Assembly: GCA_937877625.1 (NCBI GenBank)
Contig: CALFJG010000029.1
Coordinates: forward strand, 1-19,749
Length of the DNA: 19,749 nt
Direction of reading: 5' to 3'
Origin: an uncultured Prevotellaceae bacterium
GTDB lineage: Bacteria > Bacteroidota > Bacteroidia > Bacteroidales > Bacteroidaceae
Positions 13,959 to 19,749 of this stretch are shown here, piece after piece. The translations under genes were made by a program, and so were the position numbers. The notes beneath the pieces are model-generated. The model worked only from the letters and a program-made list of their open reading frames with translations, did not search any database and was not told the origin of the DNA. Position 1 is the first letter of the stretch, and every line of letters begins with the position of its first letter.

Positions 13959-14897
13959 ATGAAGAAACTCCTCCTCGTTGACTATGCGACGCTGTTGTAT
14001 GTCGTTTTTACCTCCCTGTTGCTTCTTTGCTTATGGGAACGAATGGCGCAACCTTGGCAGATGATTGCTTTGCGTATGGCAGCGGTAGCGGGTGTTTTTT
14101 TGTTTGCCACTTTTTATATGATGTGGCCAAGTCGTTGGACAAAACTCCTGCGTATGGCTTTTCCGTTGGTGATGCTCAGTGTGTGGTATCCCGAAACTTT
14201 TGAGTTCAGCCGTCATTTTGCCAATCTCGACCATCTCTTCGCTTCTGCCGACCTCACTCTTTTTGGCTGTGAGCCTGCGTACGAAATGAGCCTGTGGCTG
14301 AGAGGGCAGATATGGAGCGAACTCTTCAACGCAGGCTACGCCTCTTATTTCTTGATGATAGCACTTTGTGCCCTCGTGCCGTTCTTTTGTAAGGAAGAGG
14401 AACTCGAGCGCACGGTCTTTGTAGTAACGGCAGGCTTCTTTGCCTATTATGTAATCTATCTCTTCTTGCCAGTGGCTGGGCCGCAGTTTTATTTTGGTGC
14501 CATTGATGCTTCGCATATTGCCCAAGGCCCTTTCCCCGAGTTGGGCTACTACTTTAATCTCCACCCCGATGCCGCCATCGTGGGCAACGATGTACCGGGC
14601 TTTTTCCATAGCCTCGTAGAACTGGCGCACGAGGGTGGTGAACGACCCGTAGCCGCCTTCCCCTCAAGCCATGTAGGAATGGCCACGGTGCTGATGATAT
14701 TCTTTTACCAACAGAAAAGAGCCGTGTTCTACGGTATGCTTCCCTTATATATATTATTGTGCGGTGCAACGGTATATATCGGCGCACATTACTTGGTGGA
14801 CGTGTTCGGCGGTTGGATCACGGGCGTGCTCTTTTATCTGCTTTTCAATTTCGTTTTCAGAAAATACAACAAGCCCCAATCAGTCTTTAATTGTTAA
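13959..14897 (+). CDS. PAP2-superfamily membrane phosphatase/phosphotransferase
   Basis: This 312-aa integral membrane protein has about six hydrophobic segments. The PAP2 catalytic residues are visible as FPSSH (234-238, H238) and GAHYLVDVFGG (H277, D281), the pattern shared by lipid phosphate phosphatases and the AUR1-like inositol phosphorylceramide synthases. The first PAP2 motif (KxxxxxxRP) is not clear, as in the AUR1-like branch. It should act on a lipid phosphate or phospholipid headgroup at the membrane surface. It lies 47 nt after the SDR gene and 17 nt before the exported peptidase gene, so the three are probably one transcript. Whether it is a phosphatase or a sphingolipid headgroup transferase is open. 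Confidence 0.85.
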   Translation: MKKLLLVDYATLLYVVFTSLLLLCLWERMAQPWQMIALRMAAVAGVFLFATFYMMWPSRWTKLLRMAFPLVMLSVWYPETFEFSRHFANLDHLFASADLTLFGCEPAYEMSLWLRGQIWSELFNAGYASYFLMIALCALVPFFCKEEELERTVFVVTAGFFAYYVIYLFLPVAGPQFYFGAIDASHIAQGPFPELGYYFNLHPDAAIVGNDVPGFFHSLVELAHEGGERPVAAFPSSHVGMATVLMIFFYQQKRAVFYGMLPLYILLCGATVYIGAHYLVDVFGGWITGVLFYLLFNFVFRKYNKPQSVFNC

Positions 14898-14914
14898 ACG
14901 AACAACGACAAATT

Positions 14915-16294
14915 ATGAAGAAGACACTCTCACTCTTATTATCGGTTCTTCCGCTTTTTGTTGCGTCGCAAAGCCTCTCTCCCGACGTTTTGTCACGTAT
15001 TCGCAGCGCAGCATCCTCCACTGCTGCGGATCGTGCCTTAGGCAATGCTCTGGCCGGTACGTCCATCAACCAATTGGCTCGCACCGCCGACAATCCTGCT
15101 ACATACGACACCCATTTTTCAAACAGCGTACCCTCGCAAGGCATTGCCGACCAAAAATCAAGTGGCCGCTGCTGGCTGTTTACCGGCCTTAATGTGATGC
15201 GCGCCAGTGCTATTAAGCACTTCAGCCTCGGGCAGTTCTTCTTCTCGCCGAGCTATGTGTTCTTCTACGACCAGCTGGAGAAGAGCAATCTTTTCCTCCA
15301 AGCCATCATCGACAATGCCGCTAAGCCTATGGACGACCGTACCGTAGAGTGGCTCTTTAAGAACCCCCTCTCCGATGGCGGTACGTTTTGCGGGGTGCAG
15401 GACTTGGTGACAAAATATGGCCTTGTGCCTGCTGAGGTGATGCCCGAACGCTATAATGCCAACAACACCTCGCGGATGTCAAACATACTTTCGCTCAAAC
15501 TCCGCGAGTGGGGGCTGGAACTGCGCGAGATGGCAAAGACAAAACGCCCTGGCGACCTACAAAATCGCAAGATAGAGATGCTCGCCACGGTTTATCATAT
15601 CCTTACGCTCTGTCTCGGTGAGCCGCCACAGCAGTTCACGTGGACACGCCGTAAGGCCGATGGCACGCCTATGGAGACGAAGCAATACACGCCGCAGTCG
15701 TTCTATCAAGAGTATGTGGGTTGGGACTTGATGAATAATTACGTGATGTTGATGAACGATCCCTCCCGCCCGTATTATAAGACATATACTATAGCCTACG
15801 ACCAACACGTCTATGACGGCCATCGCTGGACATTCCTCAACCTGCCGATGGAAGACATTAAACCCATAGCCATTGCCAGCATCAAGGACTCTACAATGAT
15901 GTATTTCTCTTGCGACGTGGGTAAACAATACGACAGCGAAACAGGCGTGTTGAGCCTCAGCAACTACGACTACGAAACGCTCTTTGGTACCAGTTTTCCT
16001 ATGAACAAGGCCGACCGCATCCGCACGTTCGCTTCTGCTTCCAGTCACGCTATGACACTGATGGCGGTAGATTTGGCTACCGATGGCAAGCCCATAAAGT
16101 GGAAGGTGGAGAACACCTGGGGGGCTTCAAGTGGAAAGGCGGGCCATCTTATTATGACCGACGACTGGTTCGATGCCTATATGTTTCGCCTCGTGGTGGA
16201 ACGCCGCTTTGTACCCGAGGCTACGCTCGCCCTACTCAACCAAACCCCCGTGCTACTTCCCGCCTGGGACCCCTTGTTTGCAGGTGAGGAATAA
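14915..16294 (+). CDS. Exported C1B-family cysteine peptidase (bleomycin hydrolase-like)
   Basis: The ATG at 14915 gives 459 aa with a clear signal peptide (MKKTLSLLLSVLPLFVASQS); the longer frame begins at a TTG eight codons upstream. The papain-like residues of the C1B group are all present: Q80 and C86 in DQKSSGRCWLF, H378 in SSHAMTL, and N400 in VENTWG. The overall order and length match bleomycin hydrolase/aminopeptidase C. Typical members of that family are cytoplasmic aminopeptidases. The signal sequence places this one in the periplasm or outside, where it may trim peptides for uptake. It ends the SDR-PAP2-peptidase run. Confidence 0.9.
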   Translation: MKKTLSLLLSVLPLFVASQSLSPDVLSRIRSAASSTAADRALGNALAGTSINQLARTADNPATYDTHFSNSVPSQGIADQKSSGRCWLFTGLNVMRASAIKHFSLGQFFFSPSYVFFYDQLEKSNLFLQAIIDNAAKPMDDRTVEWLFKNPLSDGGTFCGVQDLVTKYGLVPAEVMPERYNANNTSRMSNILSLKLREWGLELREMAKTKRPGDLQNRKIEMLATVYHILTLCLGEPPQQFTWTRRKADGTPMETKQYTPQSFYQEYVGWDLMNNYVMLMNDPSRPYYKTYTIAYDQHVYDGHRWTFLNLPMEDIKPIAIASIKDSTMMYFSCDVGKQYDSETGVLSLSNYDYETLFGTSFPMNKADRIRTFASASSHAMTLMAVDLATDGKPIKWKVENTWGASSGKAGHLIMTDDWFDAYMFRLVVERRFVPEATLALLNQTPVLLPAWDPLFAGEE

Positions 16295-16363
16295 GGATAG
16301 CACCGTTAAGGTATGCTCCGATACGCTCCTTTTTCTATAATTACCATCTAAACTCCTTGTGTA

Positions 16364-16394
16364 ACGAAGTGATAAAGCCGCTTTTTCATTTCGT
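16364..16394 (+). other. Strong short-loop hairpin between the peptidase and GT genes
   Basis: The arms 16364-16377 (ACGAAGTGATAAAG) and 16381-16394 (CTTTTTCATTTCGT) pair over 14 positions with one mismatch and one G:U, around a CCG loop. It lies 70 nt after the peptidase stop and just upstream of the GT promoter. It may end the upstream transcript, although no long T-run follows. Confidence 0.5.
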
Positions 16395-16420
16395 GTGCTT
16401 TACATCCGACCTTAATTGCA

Positions 16421-16428
16421 TATTTTTG
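16421..16428 (+). promoter_or_regulatory. -7 element of the GT-ptb-buk run
   Basis: TATTTTTG fits TAnnTTTG. It is 25 nt upstream of the ATG at 16454, giving a leader of about 20 nt. The -33 region holds only a weak CTTTAC. Confidence 0.5.
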
Positions 16429-16453
16429 CAGTAAAGAAAAAAAGGCATAGTTT

Positions 16454-17473
16454 ATGAAACACCCTGCAAAGATAGACCTTTCGTTGCTAATCCTTTTCTT
16501 CAACCGTGCCGACGTATTGGAGAAAGTCTTTAAACAAGTTCGTATAGCACGCCCCGCACGCCTTTTCTTATATCAAGACGGCCCACGCAACGAGCGCGAT
16601 ATGCCTGACATCTTGGCTTGTCGAAAGGTGGTCGAGCAGGTGGATTGGGAATGTGAGGTTCATACCAACTATCAAGAGAAGAATGCTGGGTGCGACCCGT
16701 CCAATTACTATGCCATTCGCTGGGGCTTTTCACTCACCGATAAACTCGTGATGTTGGAAGACGACGATGTGCCTACACAGTCGTTCCTCCCCTTTTGTAA
16801 AGAGATGCTCGACCGTTACGAACACGACACTCGCATAGGAATGATACAGGGTTTCAACAACGAAGGCGTTACTCCTGATGTGGCCGAGGATTATTTCTTC
16901 TCCGTCAATTTCTGCATCTCGGGCTGGGCCTCGTGGCGGCGTGTTTTTGAGCAGTGGGAGGAACACTACAATTTCCTTGACGATGCACAGGCAATGGCCG
17001 ATTTAGAGCGGTGGGTGCGTGAGCGTCGCTTGCGCAAGGACTTCCTGCCGATGTGTCGTTCGCACCGCGCATCGGGCAAGGCTTTTTTTGAGAGTATTTT
17101 CTTTGCCGCCTTGCAGCTCAACAATCAAATGGCTATCGTACCCAAGCGCAACCAAGTGAATAACATTGGCATACTTCCCGAGAGTACCCATTTCGGCGGC
17201 ACGACCGAGGATCTGCCACCCGGTCTCCGTCGCATCTTTACTATGCCGCGCTACGAGATGCAGTTTCCCTTGCGCCACCCACGCTACGTCATAGAACACA
17301 TTCCCCACCGCGAGCGGGTGTATAAGATACAGGGGTGGAACCACCCGTGGATACGCCTACGACGCTCACTGTGGGAACTTGGGCACAACTTGCGCAAAGG
17401 GGATTTTAGGTATATCTTCGCGGCATTGAAAAATCGTTTGTCTATCATTTTTTACGGTAAACAGTTCAAGTAG
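16454..17473 (+). CDS. GT-A fold glycosyltransferase (HlpA/GNT-I-like)
   Basis: This 339-aa soluble protein has a GT-A opening (DLSLLILFFNRADVLEKVF). The metal-binding acidic motif LEDDDVPTQSFLPF has EDDD at 102-105, and SGWASWRRVFEQWEEHY is a segment typical of HlpA-type and GNT-I-like transferases. The C-terminus is basic and ends IIFYGKQFK, which could favour membrane association. It should transfer a sugar from a nucleotide donor to an envelope glycan; donor and acceptor are unknown. Its TAG is followed with no gap by the ptb ATG, so the two are translationally linked despite unrelated predicted functions. It has its own likely promoter at 16421-16428. Confidence 0.82.
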   Translation: MKHPAKIDLSLLILFFNRADVLEKVFKQVRIARPARLFLYQDGPRNERDMPDILACRKVVEQVDWECEVHTNYQEKNAGCDPSNYYAIRWGFSLTDKLVMLEDDDVPTQSFLPFCKEMLDRYEHDTRIGMIQGFNNEGVTPDVAEDYFFSVNFCISGWASWRRVFEQWEEHYNFLDDAQAMADLERWVRERRLRKDFLPMCRSHRASGKAFFESIFFAALQLNNQMAIVPKRNQVNNIGILPESTHFGGTTEDLPPGLRRIFTMPRYEMQFPLRHPRYVIEHIPHRERVYKIQGWNHPWIRLRRSLWELGHNLRKGDFRYIFAALKNRLSIIFYGKQFK

Positions 17474-18397
17474 ATGGACAGCACTCCCATCCGTTCTTTT
17501 GCTGCCTTGACGGCGCGTCTTTCCCGTAGCGCGCGGCGCGTTTGCGTGGCCGTGGCGGGAGAGGCCGATGCTGTGACGGTAGAGGCTGTTTTTCAGGCCA
17601 TAGAACAAGGCTTTGTCGAGGCGGTGTTTGTGGGCGAGGCCACCAATGTTGTTGCCCATCCCTCTTATGCAAACCTCTCCCGCTTCATTCGTTTGCTGCC
17701 TGCAAAGGGCGAGGACGAGGCGGCGGGTCGTGCCGTGGCATTGGTGCGCGAGGGGGTGGCAGACCTGTTGATGAAAGGGTTGTTGCACACCGACAACTTG
17801 CTTCATGCCGTGCTGAACAAGCAGGGTGGACTACTCCCGCAAGGCAGTGTGCTGACGCACCTCACCGTGGCCGAGATCCCAGGCTTTGACCGCTTGCTGG
17901 TCTATGGCGATGTGGCTGTCATTCCCGAACCTAACGCCGAGCAACGCCTTGCTCAGGTGCGCTATATGGATAAGTTGCTGAGACTGTTGGGCATCAACGC
18001 ACCACGCATCGCCTTGGTGCATTTCTCTGAAAAGGTAAGCCCGAAGTTCCCCCTTACAACAGATTATCGCACGCTCTCCCGGCAATCGGCGGCAGGGCTG
18101 TGGGGTACTACTATTATTGATGGCCCGCTTGACGTGCGTACTGCCGTAGATCCCGTGGCCTTGCGTACAAAAGGCATCAACTCGCCAATAGCAGGACTGG
18201 CCGACGGCTTGATAATGCCCAACCTTGAGGCTGGCAACACGCTATATAAGACACTCACCTTTTTTGCCCACGCACGGCAGGCAGGGCTGTTGCAAGGCAC
18301 CACCCACCCCGTCGTACTCACCTCGCGCGGCGATGAGGCCGAGACAAAATATCTAAGCCTCGCCACAGCAGCCCTTAACATACTAATGACCTCTTAA
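17474..18397 (+). CDS. ptb: Phosphate butyryltransferase-like acyltransferase
   Basis: This 307-aa protein has the length and fold signature of the PTA/PTB family. It exchanges the CoA of butyryl-CoA (or another short or branched acyl-CoA) for phosphate. Seen segments: VADLLMKGLLHTDNLLHAVL, VLTHLTVAEIPGFDRLLVYGDVAV, INAPRIALVHFSEKVSPKFP, and the C-terminal ADGLIMPNLEAGNTLYKTLT. All are characteristic of Ptb. It starts directly after the GT stop (TAGATG) and is followed by buk after 4 nt. The pair forms the butyryl-CoA to butyrate route that yields ATP. The true acyl group could also be isobutyryl or isovaleryl. Its G+C content is visibly higher than that of the left part of the window. Confidence 0.92.
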   Translation: MDSTPIRSFAALTARLSRSARRVCVAVAGEADAVTVEAVFQAIEQGFVEAVFVGEATNVVAHPSYANLSRFIRLLPAKGEDEAAGRAVALVREGVADLLMKGLLHTDNLLHAVLNKQGGLLPQGSVLTHLTVAEIPGFDRLLVYGDVAVIPEPNAEQRLAQVRYMDKLLRLLGINAPRIALVHFSEKVSPKFPLTTDYRTLSRQSAAGLWGTTIIDGPLDVRTAVDPVALRTKGINSPIAGLADGLIMPNLEAGNTLYKTLTFFAHARQAGLLQGTTHPVVLTSRGDEAETKYLSLATAALNILMTS

Positions 18398-18401
18398 GAC
18401 A

Positions 18402-19487
18402 ATGAGAATACTGGCTATTGACCCCGGTGCGGGGAGTACTAAGTTTGGCGTGTACGACGACGTGCAGCCGCTCTTGCAGAAATCTATACAACACACCGCC
18501 GCCGAACTCTCTCAATTTGACAGCGTCAGCGCGCAGCGCGTGTTTCGCCGCGACCTCGTGGTGCGTGCCGTGGAGGAGGCCGGCGTGCCGTTCCAGTTCG
18601 ATGCCGTAGTGGGGCGCGGCGGGCTGTTGCAGCCCTTAGAGGGCGGGGTGTATGAGGTGGACGAGGCGATGTGCCACATCCTACGCCACGCGCCGCGTCA
18701 GCACCCGTGCAACCTCGGAAGCATCCTTGCCTACGAATTAGCGCAACGTTGTGGCTGCCCCGCTATGATGGCCGACCCCGGCGTGGTTACAGAGCTGGAA
18801 GACGTGGCAAAGTTTAGCGGAAGCCCACACATCACTCGAGAATGTATCTGGCACGCACTCAACCAGCGTGCCGTGGCGCGACGCTATGCTGAGTCGGTGG
18901 GGCGATGCTACGAGGACTTGCGACTTATCATTTGCCACATGGGAAGCGGCACAAGTGTGGCGGCACATCGCTACGGACGTGCCGTGGATGTGAATAATGC
19001 CCTCGACGGCGAGGGAGCCTTTAGCGTGAGCCGCAGCGGGTCGCTCCCCGTGTCGAAACTGATACGCCTGTGTTTCAGCGGAGAATATACCGAGGCACAA
19101 CTGCTCCATCACGTCACACGCACCTGCGGCTTGCAAGGATACATCGGCACAAGCGATATGAAAGAAGTGATGCAACGTATCAATGATGGTGATAGGGACG
19201 CCAGACTGTCGCTTGACGCTATGATTTTCCAGACGGCCAAGGAGATTGCAGCACAGAGTGCTGTGCTCTGCGGAAAGGTGGATGCCATCTTGCTCACAGG
19301 CGGTGTGGCACACGTGAAATACGTCACTGAAGAAATCATACGGCGCATCGGGTTTCTTGCACCGGTTGTAGTCTTTCCCGGTGAGGACGAACTCGCTGCC
19401 TTGGCGCAGAATGCACTCGGAGTGTTGCAAGGAAACATTCCCTTAAAGCACTATTGCCACACACCCTACGACAACGAAACGACATAG
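18402..19487 (+). CDS. buk: Butyrate kinase
   Basis: This 361-aa protein of the acetokinase superfamily matches the usual Buk length. It transfers phosphate between butyryl-phosphate and ADP, generating ATP at the end of fermentation. The N-terminal phosphate loop LAIDPGAGSTKFGVYD (4-19) is followed by VGRGGLLQPLEGGVYEVDEA, HMGSGTSVAAHRYGRAVDVN, and the signature FSGEYTEAQLLHHVTRTCGL with GYIGTSDMKEV. The C-terminal ILLTGGVAHVKYV segment closes the ATP site. It is the last gene of the run. No clear terminator follows. Substrate breadth (butyrate against branched-chain acids) cannot be decided from sequence. Confidence 0.95.
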   Translation: MRILAIDPGAGSTKFGVYDDVQPLLQKSIQHTAAELSQFDSVSAQRVFRRDLVVRAVEEAGVPFQFDAVVGRGGLLQPLEGGVYEVDEAMCHILRHAPRQHPCNLGSILAYELAQRCGCPAMMADPGVVTELEDVAKFSGSPHITRECIWHALNQRAVARRYAESVGRCYEDLRLIICHMGSGTSVAAHRYGRAVDVNNALDGEGAFSVSRSGSLPVSKLIRLCFSGEYTEAQLLHHVTRTCGLQGYIGTSDMKEVMQRINDGDRDARLSLDAMIFQTAKEIAAQSAVLCGKVDAILLTGGVAHVKYVTEEIIRRIGFLAPVVVFPGEDELAALAQNALGVLQGNIPLKHYCHTPYDNETT

Positions 19488-19569
19488 TGCCACCTTTTTG
19501 AAAAGAAGTCCGACCTCGTTTCGCTCGTGCGCGACCAGTTTTTTCTTCATAGGCACGAAGAATTCAAAT
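19488..19569. other. Intergenic stretch after buk
   Basis: No gene is seen. TGCC just after the buk stop can pair with GGCA at 19552-19555, and a T-run follows a short TCGC/GCGA stem (about 19520-19545). Neither makes a convincing intrinsic terminator. Confidence 0.35.
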
Positions 19570-19641
19570 TGTGACTATATTTTTACAAACTAAGTCTATA
19601 TTTTTGCACGTATAGGCTTTATTTGTATAAATATAGTCACA
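19570..19641. promoter_or_regulatory. 72-nt near-perfect palindrome containing a promoter-like element
   Basis: The outer arms 19570-19589 and 19622-19641 (TGTGACTATATTTTTACAAA and its complement) pair over 20 positions with one mismatch. Inner arms 19592-19600 and 19611-19619 also pair, with one G:T, leaving a 10-nt centre. CTATATTTTT occurs twice on the plus strand (19574 and 19596). The centre includes TATTTTTG (19599-19606), a match to the -7 element. It therefore looks like an operator-promoter region for a gene right of the window, although an RNA hairpin or element end is possible. Confidence 0.65.
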
Positions 19642-19658
19642 CTTTATACAATTCATCC

Positions 19659-19678
19659 GAGGAAGAAAAAAATTCCTC
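19659..19678 (+). other. Short hairpin downstream of the palindrome
   Basis: GAGGAA (19659-19664) and TTCCTC (19673-19678) flank an 8-nt A-rich loop. In a transcript starting within the palindrome this would lie in the leader. Confidence 0.35.
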
Positions 19679-19683
19679 CCCAC

Positions 19684-19723
19684 CTAAATAAAAATATTGG
19701 TGTCCGCTAAAACTCAAATGAGC
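19684..19723 (+). other. Composite motif shared with the trx upstream region
   Basis: CTAAATAA, ATTG, CCGCTAAAA and TGAGC occur in this order, as on the minus strand at 2657-2698. The two copies differ in spacer sequence. Function is unknown; it may be an end of an insertion element or a repeated regulatory block. Confidence 0.4.
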
Positions 19724-19749
19724 AAAAATTATCTTCCGCAATGCCGATA

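Noticed and set aside
14031..14630. 199-aa minus-strand ORF opposite the PAP2 gene
   Set aside because: It is a shadow of a clear membrane enzyme with catalytic motifs on the plus strand.
18738..19430. 230-aa minus-strand ORF opposite butyrate kinase
   Set aside because: It is antisense to a full-length Buk with signature motifs; its Cys/His-rich composition is typical of reading a GC-rich gene backwards.
19488..19555. Rho-independent terminator after buk
   Set aside because: The pairing is short and interrupted, and the T-run is not directly after a strong GC stem.
19570..19641. Classic Bacteroides-type invertible promoter
   Set aside because: The spacer between arms is only about 32 nt, much shorter than the known invertible regions, and no recombinase gene is seen. 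It was kept as an operator-like palindrome instead.

Overview
The window reads as a chromosomal segment of a Bacteroidales bacterium, most likely of the Prevotella group. The protein families and gene order support this: trx next to rsmA, leuS followed by a YitT-family gene and rdgB, and a paired epimerase and PAP2 gene. Start codons lack strong GGAGG boxes, and several promoters match the Bacteroidota -7 element TAnnTTTG. No tRNA, rRNA, CRISPR array or intact transposase gene was seen.

Layout. (1) 1-2623: an accessory-looking module. Two copies of a structured repeat (1-214 and 2382-2623) in direct orientation bracket a minus-strand pair: a small XRE-type regulator broken by an amber codon, then an intact AlbA_2/GHKL/winged-helix protein with a 12-nt in-frame tandem repeat in its linker. 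(2) 2767-4344: a plus-strand unit of thioredoxin, a small acidic protein of unknown function and rsmA, preceded by a near-consensus sigma-54 (-24/-12) promoter. (3) 4332-12599: a tightly packed minus-strand run, leuS > yitT > fucosyltransferase-like GT > acyltransferase-3 > rdgB > speA. It contains two ATGA overlaps and converges on rsmA with a 13-nt overlap. (4) 12600-12933: a divergent promoter region with three TACTTTTG elements and a short tandem duplication in the leuS leader. (5) 12934-16294: a plus-strand run of an NAD-dependent epimerase/reductase, a PAP2 membrane enzyme and an exported C1B cysteine peptidase. (6) 16454-19487: a second plus-strand run of a GT-A glycosyltransferase, phosphate butyryltransferase and butyrate kinase. 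(7) 19488-19749: a non-coding tail with a 72-nt near-perfect palindrome that contains a promoter-like element facing an unseen downstream gene.

How the genes work together. Most genes are housekeeping: tRNA charging, 16S rRNA methylation, nucleotide-pool cleaning, polyamine synthesis and redox. Envelope-decoration genes are interleaved with them (two GTs, an acyltransferase, an epimerase and PAP2). The ptb-buk pair can interconvert acyl-CoA and acyl-phosphate with ATP gain, as expected for a fermenting anaerobe. The least explained parts are the repeat-flanked XRE/AlbA_2 module, the sigma-54 site ahead of thioredoxin, and the palindromic promoter region at the right edge.
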